Of a DNA stretch of 64,000 bases, positions 11,876 through 22,300 are shown piece by piece. The stretch lies in contig NC_084894.1 of NCBI RefSeq assembly GCF_958979055.1, forward strand, positions 2,609,001 to 2,673,000, given 5' to 3'. Both the position numbers and the translations under genes were made by a program. Positions within the stretch are counted from its first letter, which is position 1. Each line of letters opens with the position of its first letter. The stretch comes from Alnus glutinosa (Eukaryota; Streptophyta; Magnoliopsida; Fagales; Betulaceae). A model generated the notes under the pieces. That model was not told the origin of the DNA. It worked only from the letters and a program-made list of their open reading frames with translations, and did not search any database.

Positions 11876-11944
11876 GAGTAATTCTACATGTATATTAAGT
11901 GTCCATAAAAAAATAGGGTGGCTTAATGTACATGTAGAATTACT
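11876..11944. mobile_element. 69-bp hairpin MITE, copy 1
   Basis: Inverted arms AGTAATTCTACATGTA at each end surround a few bases of A-rich loop. It is flanked by direct repeats of TGAACTTAAT (11866-11875 and 11945-11954). A 9-10 bp target duplication would suit a Mutator-type MITE. The same element with the same flanks is at 46276-46344. Confidence 0.65.
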
Positions 11945-12068
11945 TGAACTTAATATATATCCAACAAACAATGAGAACTAAATTATTCAAATGGAAACTT
12001 GAGAAACCAAATTGATGACAACCTTTAGAGGGACCAATATGTAACTGTAAAGGAAGAAGATTATACAC

Positions 12069-14255
12069 TCATAACCTTCTGTGTAATCTGGCCAACAACA
12101 CTACTAGTTTGACGTAGAACCTATCTTTTACATTGTCGAAAAATTGGAAATATGCAACTCTCCACTTATAGCTAAAAATTAAAGGACCACAAACGCCCCA
12201 AAATCCTGTAATGAAGCCGAGAACCACACAAATTGGAAACCATGGCAATCCAAGCCTATCTTCCTCATTTTGAATGTCCTTGCCTCCATTACTGCTAACA
12301 ATATGGGCACACTCTAGAAGTGGGACACCACAAAGTCCAGGATTGCCCTCATATGCAGAGGCATCAAAGCTCTGGAGCTGAGTGCCTGATGGTATTGGTC
12401 CATGCAAATTGTTGTATGCAACATTAAAATGAGACAGGAAATGCAAACTAGTTAGTGATGCTGGTATTTCACCCGACAACCGATTTGCAGAGAGGTCCAA
12501 TCTTTCCAGGTTTGTAAGCTCAGACATTTGGTATGGGATGCTGCTTGAAAAATTGTTATCACTAAGATCCAGTTCACGAAGCAACTTTAAACGATTGATC
12601 TCAATGGGGATGTTGCCACTAAGATTGTTGCTTCGAACTAATATTGACGGTCCCATGTACGAGAGAGTATTGTATTGGATACCTATTGCTGTAGTAAATA
12701 GTGGTAAATCCAAACAATTATTGTCAAATTGAGCCTTTGGTGACACTAATGCTGGCAATTCACAAAGCTCCTTTGGGAATTCACCTGAAATGAGGTTATC
12801 AGACAACTCTAAATACAAGAGCCTTGGAAGAGTCGACAACCAAACAGGAATTGAACCTGTGATACGATTGGAATTAAGTTCTAGGATTTCTAGCTTCTTA
12901 AGCTTAGATAGCCATATAGGTAGTTGACCACTCAGTTGGCACTCTCTAAAACTCAAAACTTGAACATTTTCAAATCCATAAGAACCCAAAACATTGTCAT
13001 CACCTGGCATTGCCTCATGTAGAAAATTTTTTCCAAGGAGGACTATGGTGAGTGGCTTGCAACGCATCAAAGTCTTGATTGCATCTGTGATATTGATTAG
13101 CCTATTATTAGGAAGTGAAAGGAAGGATAAGAATTTCAATTGAACCACCTCAGGCGGGATTTGTCCCTTTAGTTGGTTTTCAGCTAGTCGAATTGCGATC
13201 AAGAACTTGCATGAGTAGAGGCTTAATGGCATGTTACCGGAGAACCCATTAAACCCCAAGTCAATTCGAGTAAGTTGATGAAGATGGGAGAAATTGAAGG
13301 AGGAGATGTCACCTTCAAAGAAATTGTACCGTAAAATCAGGTTTGTGAGATTTGTACAATTCACCAAAGATGGGGGCAAAGAACCTGTTAAGGAGTTTGT
13401 ATGAAGGATTAAGTTCTTTAACTTGGAGAGCTTTCCAATATTCATGGGAAGCTTGCCACTCAATTTATTGCTAGATAACTCAAGGTTGGTGAGTTTAGCA
13501 AGGTTCATAATGTCACTACTAATGAATCCTGAAATATTATTGACAGGTAAGAAGATTTCTTCTAACCTTGTCGCATTGTATATATCAGGAGGGAGCAGTC
13601 CCGAGAGAGAATTAAAACCTGCCCGAAAAACCTTTAGTTTGGAACACGCGCCTAATCCACTGGGAATATGGCCACTATGATGATTACGGGAGAAATCGAG
13701 TAGCCTAACCAAGGAAGAATTGCTGCATGGAAACGAAGGAATGGGACCCGTGAAACTATTGTTGCTGACATTGAGCTCGGTCAACCTCCATGCTCTTTGA
13801 AGGAAAGAAGATTGGATTGTCTCGCTGAAGTGATTGCTAGATATATCAACAATTTGAATGGAGGCAGGCCAACCAGATATATCTCCAAATAGACGGTTGT
13901 AGCTCAAATCAATGACCTTGAGTTGATTCAAGGACGAAAACAATCCTGTAAAGAGAGGACCCGAAAGTGAATTGTGGGAAAGATTGAGGTGTGAGAGCTG
14001 TGTGAGGTTTCCAATAGAGAGAGATATACTTCCACCGATGCCTTTAGAAGGTAACCAAATATGGGTGACATGACGTTTATGATCACAAGAAATACCTTCC
14101 CACTGGCAACAATTAATGGAAGACCAATTTAGTGGAGGAGAAGACAACCAGTTGGAGGCTAAGGACGAGAGAGAGTCGCGGTCTATTTGGGTGCAGGCAT
14201 GATTCGTGGAGAAAATACAAAAGAGAAACAAGGTGAAGAGGAGATGATATGGCAT
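12069..14255 (-). CDS. RLP-C: intact LRR receptor-like protein (PSY1R/RLP2-like ectodomain)
   Basis: Single-exon frame of 728 codons. I take the start as the ATG at 14255 (MPYHLLFTLF), which opens a signal peptide of about 21 residues. Then come an LRR cap with NCCQWEGISCD (about residues 49-58) and about 20 plant LRRs with many N-glycosylation sites. An island loop (about 500-550, containing NNCLDLPLF) precedes the last four LRRs, followed by NPGLCG (about 638-643), an acidic linker, a transmembrane helix with GFITGFWGVCG (about 673-695) and a basic tail of about 33 residues ending ARLHRRL. There is no kinase. Ectodomain motifs such as LKYLILHTNSLTGSLP and LISGEFPKEL match PSY1R and Arabidopsis RLP2/RLP3; the anchor and tail look like EIX/Cf-type RLPs. 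Family knowledge suggests a plasma-membrane receptor that signals through SOBIR1/BAK1-type kinases via its GxxxG helix; the ligand is unknown. TATA box about 70 bp upstream. Confidence 0.92.
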   Translation of the reverse strand: MPYHLLFTLFLFCIFSTNHACTQIDRDSLSSLASNWLSSPPLNWSSINCCQWEGISCDHKRHVTHIWLPSKGIGGSISLSIGNLTQLSHLNLSHNSLSGPLFTGLFSSLNQLKVIDLSYNRLFGDISGWPASIQIVDISSNHFSETIQSSFLQRAWRLTELNVSNNSFTGPIPSFPCSNSSLVRLLDFSRNHHSGHIPSGLGACSKLKVFRAGFNSLSGLLPPDIYNATRLEEIFLPVNNISGFISSDIMNLAKLTNLELSSNKLSGKLPMNIGKLSKLKNLILHTNSLTGSLPPSLVNCTNLTNLILRYNFFEGDISSFNFSHLHQLTRIDLGFNGFSGNMPLSLYSCKFLIAIRLAENQLKGQIPPEVVQLKFLSFLSLPNNRLINITDAIKTLMRCKPLTIVLLGKNFLHEAMPGDDNVLGSYGFENVQVLSFRECQLSGQLPIWLSKLKKLEILELNSNRITGSIPVWLSTLPRLLYLELSDNLISGEFPKELCELPALVSPKAQFDNNCLDLPLFTTAIGIQYNTLSYMGPSILVRSNNLSGNIPIEINRLKLLRELDLSDNNFSSSIPYQMSELTNLERLDLSANRLSGEIPASLTSLHFLSHFNVAYNNLHGPIPSGTQLQSFDASAYEGNPGLCGVPLLECAHIVSSNGGKDIQNEEDRLGLPWFPICVVLGFITGFWGVCGPLIFSYKWRVAYFQFFDNVKDRFYVKLVVLLARLHRRL

Positions 14256-14321
14256 GGTTCTTGTTTGATATGCCAAACCAGAAGAAAAAAGGTTATGAGC
14301 TAGTCCTTAATGTACACCTTG

Positions 14322-14329
14322 TATATATA
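14322..14329 (-). promoter_or_regulatory. TATA box of RLP-C
   Basis: tatatata, 67-74 bp upstream of the ATG. The same box at nearly the same distance is at 7802-7809 for RLP-B and 38884-38891 for RLP-D, so the core promoter is conserved across the array. Confidence 0.7.
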
Positions 14330-15247
14330 GCACAGTACACGTCAAGTTTGCCCAAATTGCAAGTTCGGTGGGAAAATAATTTCATGGAAAAGTAGCGCTA
14401 ACTCCATATGTTTGAAGTTGGAAAGTCATACATGCTTCCAATTAAACCATGTTGTCTTGAACGTTGAACCCTCCCCCATACCCATTTGCGCTAATATGCT
14501 TAGCACGTCCAAAGGATTTTCTATGTCATTGTTGAAAGTGACTAAGCTTTAATGCGCTACTGTATATAAAACCAAACTTTCTGCCCTCCTTTTTATTTAT
14601 CATCTTATTTGCATTGTCTCTCCTATTATTTTAAAATTTTCAGTATTTCTCCTAATTTACTATTGAAGTTGTATTCTCTTCTTTCCGCGCCAAAAATAAC
14701 ACAATACCTTTTTTTAAGCTTTTGCTTTTTTCATTTTTTTTAAAAAGCTTGTCCTTTTTTTTTTTTTTTTTTTTTTGGTTTTCTAATTTTTTTTTATGCA
14801 AAATATTTTTGTAGAAATTTTAGTTAAAAAGAATGTGTCTCTTTCAACTTTATCCTTGTGTTAATTTTCTTTAAAATAAAAATTAATAAAATCCTTGTGT
14901 TAATTTTGTGTTTGTGATGTTTGTGTGTTTTATGGTTCAATAGTTTTATTTTAACTACAAAAATTTGGCTGTTTAGCGTCGTTTGAAAATGACATGAACA
15001 GTAGAATTAGCAACGACTAAGAAATTTTTTTTGAAGTACAAAGAAGTAAAGACTTTGCTAGATGGCATAGCAACTGACTAATGCATACTTCATTTTCTTT
15101 TCTCAATCGAATTAGGAGGTTAGATGTTTGAGTTGAGCAGATATTATTGTGTTATGGAGAGAGTAGCTATCAAAGACTCAAACGCCTTCTATCAGTCGAC
15201 TTCAAGGGAGCCATGGTTACAAGTGTATGATCAATGGGGAGGGCAAT

Positions 15248-15414
15248 CAAGGGTGGAGCAAGCTTTTGTAAATTGGGAGGGGTCAAATTGAAAAAAAAAA
15301 TAAAAATTGGAGAGGCCAAAACTAAAAAATAAAAAAATTTAAGGGGTAAAATTTTAATTTTAATTTTTTTTTTGGAAACACCTTGGGTCTTTGGGGCTAA
15401 GGTGGCTCCGCCCG
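15248..15414. mobile_element. hAT-type MITE, copy 2
   Basis: Copy of the element at 8729-8895 carried by the local duplication, with the same AGGGCAAT target duplication at 15240-15247 and 15415-15422. Confidence 0.8.
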
Positions 15415-15936
15415 AGGGCAATGCATGGCAAAAGGGTTGATTGTTATGTTAATGAGTCGGGACAGTAGTTTCATAGGAAAGATAAAGGTGGAAAAAGACG
15501 TGTGGAATATTATTATGTTCATGACTAGAATACTGCATCTGCATGCATGCATGTTGAGCTTTATCAAGGCACGCGGAAAGACAGTTGTGTTCTTTCTTTG
15601 GCCATTCTAACTAACGTAAAGATCGACATTCAATTATGTTAAAAGACATTTTGGAAATCGCTTGCACAATTTCTCTAACTAGCGAACTTGCTGCGAAGTA
15701 CAAAAATCATTTTAGTCGTCCACTGACTTCCTTCGTGGCCCTGATCTGCGCTTTGATTGTTTATCATCCTTTTCTCACTTCATGACAGCAAGTAGAAAGC
15801 CACCGACAAGAGAAAAGATGTCCATGAAAATCTCGAGAGACTTTGAAAATGAACAAATAAGTTGTGGATTTTCACTGTGGACCAACGGTAAATGGCTTAA
15901 CAAAGTAATCAAGCTTAATTAATTTTTCCTTCGATG

Positions 15937-16111
15937 GGGATCACATTGAACCCAAATTGAAAATATGAAAACTAACAAAGCCTTAAAAATTATTGAAATC
16001 GAAACTTGAGAAACCAAATTGATGATAGATTCTAAAGCGACCAATATGCGAGAGGTTTTCAAGAGAGGGAGATATATTCCCACGGAGGCCTTTAGAAGGT
16101 AACTAAATGTT
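15937..16111 (-). pseudogene. Mini RLP relic, copy 2
   Basis: Same collapsed RLP as at 9418-9592, with one obvious base difference, carried by the spacer duplication. Confidence 0.65.
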
Positions 16112-16309
16112 GTTACCGTGCCCAATAACGATGAATAATACAGAATCAAAAAGAGAGAGTAAGAGAAAATCGAGACACAAATTTACGTGTTTCGGCAATG
16201 TACTTACGTACACCAAAGAGTGGGGCTATATTTCACTACTCAATAATTTAGGGTAACAATATAACATACTTATATGAAAACTCTAATTGTACTAACGTAT
16301 TTTGGAAAA

Positions 16310-16918
16310 CCCTAAAATACCTTGTACCTTACCACTGTTGCCCCACACTCGCACAACCTAGCTATTCGTCTCCAGGCCAACATAAACGAACGCTCCGTTC
16401 ACTCCTCTCCGACAACTTGCCAACTATACTAATATTTCAATATTACTCTTCATGATGTCAGAGAGAATATTCGAGTGCACTAAGCGTTATTATTATGAAT
16501 GTAAGTTGGCATTTGAGAAGGGTAGTTGTTCCATGCTAAAACAAATTTCTCATCCCTTATAGAATGATGGCGGTGACATTTGGCAAGCAAACATTTCATC
16601 TTCGAATCATTTCTTCGTTTATGTTCACAAATTCCTTCTCTTGTAACCGACTAGCCTTTCTTCTCGTTCATATCTCTAATCAGTTCCATCATATTCTTCC
16701 ATTGAAGGAATAATCTTCTTGACTCTCTCCACTAAATTTGCTTAGAAGCTCTGAAAAACTTCCAAGTTTGATTAAAAAAGCCAAGTCGCATAACTGGCAA
16801 GATTCAAATTTGAAGTTGGAATCACCCTGCCATGCATGATATGAATAAAAGAATTCCAAAATCAAAACAAAAAATAAGGATTGCTTGGAAACCAAAGATG
16901 ACTTAGAAAAGCAGGCAG
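16310..16918. other. Spacer paralogous to 43070-43675
   Basis: Aligns with 43070-43675 with scattered differences. No gene recognised; the 68-codon frame at 16689-16895 does not resemble a known protein. The sequence after 18523 continues the paralogue, so the element between is an insertion. Confidence 0.65.
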
Positions 16919-16925
16919 TGAGTTC

Positions 16926-18132
16926 CAGGGCGGCTGGAGCCTTAGGCGGATTAGGCGACCGCCTAAGGCCCCCAATTTAATAAGGCCCCTAATTTAAAAA
17001 TATTAATAGAGATTTATTTTAAAAATAAAAAATAAAAATTGAGGCCTTAAATATGATCAATACACTTAAATAAGGCCACAAATCTTGGTAAAAATAAAAT
17101 TAAAAAAGACAATAATATAATGCAGGGCCCAATTTAATAAGGCCCCAATTAATGAAGATTTATTTTAAGAAAAAAAGTGCTTACAAAAAGACGAATCATC
17201 AAAACATTGTTTTCGGTAATGCCCCCAGTCAATGCCTTAAAATATGCTGCCCAGGGGCCTTCTCCCGTAAAAAAACTGCAGGTTAAAAAAAAAAAAATAA
17301 AAAAAATTCAGGCCTTAATTAATTACCAACTATTTGTGAGATATGAAAAGTCTAAATTAAAGGCCTTTAATTTTTTGTACGTCTAATTACCAACGACTTG
17401 TGACTTATGAGATATGGAAGTCTCTACATTAAAGGCCTTCAATTTCTTTGAATGTTGACGTTCAAAATAGAATTAATGAGATATGAAAGCTTCTCGTCTA
17501 ATTACCAACGACTTGTGACTTATGAGATATGGAAAGTCTCTGCATTAAAGGCCTTCAATTTCTTTGAACGTTGACGTTCAAAATAGAATTAATGAGATAT
17601 GAAAGCTTCTCGTCTAATTACCAACGACTTGTGACTTATGAGATATGGAAAGTCTCTGCATTAAAGGTCTTCAATTTCTTTGAACGTTGATGTTCAAAAT
17701 AGAATTAATGAGATATGAAAGCTTCTCGTCTAATTACCAACGACTTGTGACTTATGAGATATGGAAAGTCTTTGCATTAAAGGTCTTCAATTTCTTTGAA
17801 CGTTGATGTTCAAAATAGAATTAATGAGATATGAAAGCTTCTCGTCTAATTACCAACGACTTGTGACTTATGAGATATGGAAAGTCTCTGCATTAAAGGC
17901 CTTCAATTTCTTTGAACGTTGACGTTCAAAATAGAATTAATGAGATATGAAAGCTTCTAAATTGAAGGTCTTAATTACTCACATTAAAAATTGAAGGCTT
18001 TATGTTCAATGTTCAAAAAATTGAAGGTGTTAAGTCCAACGTTCAAGAATCAAAATAAAATGAAAAAATAAAAAATAAATGCTAAGAAGATGAAAAGTAT
18101 CTAAATTTCCATTTTAAATCCTATTCTTTATA

Positions 18133-18184
<52 letters not shown>

Positions 18185-18515
18185 CTCAATTTCCCTATTC
18201 AAGTCTTATTTGAATTTGAATTTCTCTCTTCTCAATTTTCATTATTTCCCAATAGCTTATCATTCAAGTCCTTAAAATCATTCCATATCTGATTAGTGAT
18301 TAAAAAAAAAATTAATCACCAAAACTCAATTAATCAATTGCATTAATTTTTTTTATTCGGTTTTAGGAAACATTCTAACACTAATTTGCCTTTCCTTTGA
18401 CAAATAAAGTTTTACCATTCTATTTTTTAAATTAATTAATATTTATTTTTTATTTTTCAAAATGTCTCATTTAAACTTTTCGCCTAAGGCCCCAAAATGT
18501 ATCGAGCCGGCCCTA
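16926..18515. mobile_element. Non-autonomous hAT-like transposon, 1.6 kb
   Basis: The ends are CAGGGCGGCTGGAGCC at the left and, read inverted, TAGGGCCGGCTCGAT at the right. It is flanked by GTGAGTTC and GTGACTTC (8 bp, one mismatch) at 16918-16925 and 18516-18523. The paralogous locus at 43668-43690 carries the empty site with a single GTGACTTC, confirming the boundaries. There is no transposase; the interior is AT-rich with a 116-bp tandem array and a poly-T of about 50 bp. The 8-bp duplication and CAGGG-type ends fit hAT. Confidence 0.85.
17380..17959. repeat. 116-bp tandem array inside the hAT-like element
   Basis: Five copies of a 116-bp unit (starts near 17380, 17495, 17611, 17727 and 17843) containing 'gtctaattaccaacgacttg' and 'gaaagcttctc'. 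The copies differ by few bases, so expansion is recent. Confidence 0.9.
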
Positions 18516-18523
18516 GTGACTTC

Positions 18524-18552
18524 ATAGTACTCTCTGGTGTCGTTAGTAGATT

Positions 18553-18585
<33 letters not shown>

Positions 18586-19053
18586 TGAGAGTCTGATTTT
18601 GCTACAACCATCTCCCCTGTTTTTCTACTCTGTTTTGTACAGAAAAGTGCAGCAACGTATTTTGTGTCACAAGAACTGATTTGCTTTAGTTTTGCTAGCT
18701 GCCCTTGTGTGCTATGATTAATAGAATATCCTGCCAATGATTAATATAACTAAATTAGGTTCATCTTTTGGGATGACTTTCCAGTCCAATCTTCTTCCCT
18801 ACAATCCTTGAGATTAATTTTTTTTCTTTCTTTCTTTTAATGATGGTGTTTTGAACTTGGTGCAAAAGATAACCTATTAATATGACTTGGAACTCTAGAG
18901 ATAGAAATAAATCATGATGAAGTGAAAAATGGGTTGGCAAATGATCAAGAACCAAAGATTTGGAAGCCATAGAAAATGACCAATGAAAGTTTTTTTATTA
19001 CGGCGATGCGTCAACTGTATAAAATATCATTACAGTTTGACGATATAAAATAT
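18524..19053. other. Spacer paralogous to 43683-44175
   Basis: Includes a GA-rich microsatellite (about 18553-18590) that is shorter in the paralogue at about 43705-43728. No gene is seen; the antisense open frames share the same simple repeat and are not credible. Confidence 0.6.
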
Positions 19054-19289
19054 TATTAGATTGTATTTTTACACGTGTTAGTTATTTTTCTGTTTCCTTA
19101 GTTATGTAGGTTAGTTGAGAGCTTACTCTGTTTTTACTTCTTTGTAATTCAGTATAAATACTAAAAACAGATAGTTGTAATCTTAGCTTGATCAATATAG
19201 AATTACTGAATATATGATTTCCACACTTTCTCTTTCGCACAGTTCATACTTCTATTCTTCATTGATCACTCAATATCAGAAATCCAATA
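19054..19289 (+). repeat. Left (5-prime) LTR of the copia element
   Basis: 236 bp, starting TATTAGATTG and ending ATCCAATA. It contains a TATAAATA box about 105 bp from its start. Confidence 0.95.
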
Positions 19290-19301
19290 TGGTATCAGAG
19301 C
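19290..19301 (+). other. Primer binding site of the copia element
   Basis: TGGTATCAGAGC, complementary to the 3-prime end of plant initiator tRNA-Met, with no gap after the LTR. Confidence 0.9.
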
Positions 19302-19386
19302 AATTCTCAATTGTTTTCTGATTCTTGTTTTTCTTTTCACAATCAAAATTGTTTCTTTTCTATAATTCTCAATTGTCTCTCCTCTA

Positions 19387-22300
19387 TTGAATTCTTCGAT
19401 GGAAAACCGCGGTCTAGGTTCTTCTTCTCTGACAATGGATTGTTCGAATCCATTGTTCCTTCACAATGGTGACAATCCAGGAAATCCTTTGGTTTCTCAG
19501 TTGTTAACTGGCGAGAATTATTACACATGGAGTCGATCCATGCTGATGGCACTGACTGCGAAGAACAAAGTTCTCTTCATCAATGGAGGTTTGCCCAAAT
19601 CTGATCCTGCCAGCCCAGAATATTTGCCATGGACGCGATGCAACAATATGGTACTTTCTTGGATTATTAATTCTGTTTCCAAAGAAATTTCTATTAGTAT
19701 CATATGTGTTGATACCGCTGAGGCAATGTGGAATGATCTTAAAGATCGTTTTTCACAACAAAATGGTCCTAGAATTTTTCAAATTCAAAAGTCTATTTCA
19801 GACTTAAGACAAGAAAATTTATCAGTGAGTAGTTATTTCACTGTTTTAAAGGGGTTGTGGGATGAATTGATTCACTATAAACCCTTACCACCGTGCACAT
19901 GTGGTACTATGAAAGTTCATAATGAATATCTGCAACAAGAGCATGTCATGCAATTCTTGATGGGCTTGAATGAGTCTTATGCCCATACTCGAGGTCAAAT
20001 TTTGATGCTCAATCCTCTTCCACCAATCAACACAGTATTTTCTCTAGTTATTCAAGAAGAAAGGCAGAAAGAAGTTTATACTGCTATTGGTTCTAGTAAC
20101 CATAATTCTGCTGCTTTGTTCACAAAATCTGTTGCTTCTGATGCTTCTGCAACGCCAAGAAATCGTCCTGTCAAGAATAATTCATTCCGCAAAGACCGTC
20201 CTGTTTGTAGTCATTGCGGGGTATCTGGTCACACCATGGAGAAGTGCTATAGATTGCATGGCTTTCCTCCTGGTTTCAAATTTAATAAAGGGAAAAATGC
20301 TGCTGAATCCTCTGCTAATCAAGTTTCAGATTTTTTTGAAACTTCCGGAAATCAAATCTCATCTTCACTGCCATTTACTCAAGAGCAATGTCAGAAACTC
20401 ATGGCTCTCATCACACCTTCTTCTGAAGTCAGTTCTGCCAATCAACTTGTTGCCAACATGTCAGGTAACTCTTTTATGCCCAATACTGCTCCTAATTTTC
20501 TTCATTCTGTTTTCTCCTCCATAACTTCTTTCAAAAAGGCTTTAATATCAAATTCTTGTTCTTGGATCATAGATACAGGAGCTACAGATCATATGATTTG
20601 TTCTTTCTCATTGTTTACTACTGTTATTGCTTCTGTTTCCAAACTGGTTAAACTGCCAAATGGAAATTTTGTTCCAGTTACACATATTGGTACCGTGAGA
20701 TTATCTTCTACACTCATTCTCACAAATGTTCTATATGTTCCATCTTTCTCTTTTAATCTCATATCTGTTAGCCAACTCACCAAGAATGTTTCCTGTTGTT
20801 TGTTGTTTTTTGCTAACACTTGTTATATACAGCATCTGCATCCTTGGAAGACGATTGGAGTGGGTAGAGAATCTGGAGGTCTTTTCCACTTACAGTGCAC
20901 ACCTGATTTTTCCATTCCTTGTCTTCCATCTACCACTCACAGCTTTTCTGTCACTACTTCAGTTCCCTCCAGTACATGGCATTGCCGGTTGGAACATCTT
21001 TCGGATGCTCGCATGAAACTCCTCAGTTTACAACATTCTCAAATATCTTTTCAGTCAAATAAATGTTGTAATGTTTGCCCTTTGGCAAAACAACATAGAG
21101 TAGCTTTTCCCATTAGTCATTCCATTTCTGCTAATCCTTTTGATTTAGTACATTGTGACATTTGGGGTCCATATTCTACTGCATCTCTTACAGGTGCAAA
21201 GTACTTTCTCACAATTGTAGATGATTGTACTTGTTATACTTGGGTCCATTTAATGAATAATAAAGCTCAAGTTCGTTCTCTTTTGCGTTCATTTTTTCAA
21301 TTGGTTGTTACTCAATTTCAATGTAAGATTAAGTGCATTCGTAGTGATAATGGTGTGGAATTTCAAATGACAGAATTTTTTCAATCTCAAGGAGTTATCC
21401 ATCAATTGAGTTGTGTTGAAACACCTCAACAAAATTTTGTTGTTGAAAGGAAGCATCAACATCTTTTGAATGTTGCTAGATCTTTACGTTTTCAAGCTCA
21501 TTTACCTCTAATTTTTTGGGGTGAATGTGTACTCACTGCTGCCTATATAATCAACCGTATTCCCACCCCTATTTTGTCCAACATTTCTCCTTTTGAGAAG
21601 CTTTTTCATACCCCTCCTTCTTTTTCTCATTTTCGAGTTTTTGGATGTCTTTGTTTTGTTTCTACCTTAGCTCATCATCGTACTAAATTTGCTCCTCGTG
21701 CCAAGTCTTGTATTTTTATTGGTTATCCTTTTGGCATCAAAGGTTATAAGGTTTTTGATATTCAAACCAACTCAATTATTGTTTCCCGTGATGTTATCTT
21801 TCATGAATCCGTTTTTCCTTACAAGACATCTCATTTTCCTCCTTCTGATGATTTTGTTTCCTCATCTGTTTTGCCTATTTCAGTTCCTGCTGATGATTTT
21901 GGTTTTCCTAATAATTCAGTTTCTCCTCATACCAATCATATTTCAGATTCTGTTCCTATTTCTCTCACTGATAATGTTTCAGATTCTATTGATAATGTGA
22001 TTTCTTCCAATTCCAATGATACTTCTCTTGCTGTTCCTATTCGCCAGTCTTCTCGAATTAGACAGAAACCCAATTACTTACATGATTATCACTGTCAACT
22101 GGTGACTTCTTCCTCTACTTCACTGCAGCCATCTTCCAATCTTGCAGATCAGTCTATACAAGGTACATCTCATGCTCTTTCTTCTGTTTTATCATATGAC
22201 CGATTGTCTCCATCTCATAAACATTTTGCTCTCTCCATTTCTACTTCTTTTGAACCTCAATTTTTTCACCAAGCTGTCAAACATGCTTGTTGGCGTGAAG

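Larger units (their letters stand above)
9640..12068. other. Spacer downstream of RLP-C, paralogous to 44230-46468
   Basis: No protein-coding gene is recognised. From 9806 the sequence follows 44230-46468 closely, and 9806-10370 also matches 24075-24630, so this is the common inter-RLP spacer. It contains a poly-T tract (10689-10724), a long AT microsatellite and a small MITE at 11876. Open frames such as 10110-10322 and 11142-11375 are not shared as intact frames with a recognisable product. Confidence 0.7.
14256..16309. repeat. Upstream spacer of RLP-C, duplicate of 7736-9790
   Basis: Near-identical to the RLP-B upstream spacer over about 1.75 kb. The two RLP coding regions next to it are clearly more diverged, which suggests recent conversion or crossover limited to the spacer. 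No gene inside. Confidence 0.85.

Noticed and set aside
12069-14276. Starts of the RLP frames upstream of the chosen ATG (TTG or GTG codons)
   Set aside because: Plant genes start at ATG; the ATG at MPY... or MQD... opens a standard signal peptide at a fixed distance from the TATA box.
18543-18737. 64-codon frame shared with 43516-43875
   Set aside because: Part of the frame is GA microsatellite and the shared part is duplicated spacer; no known protein features.
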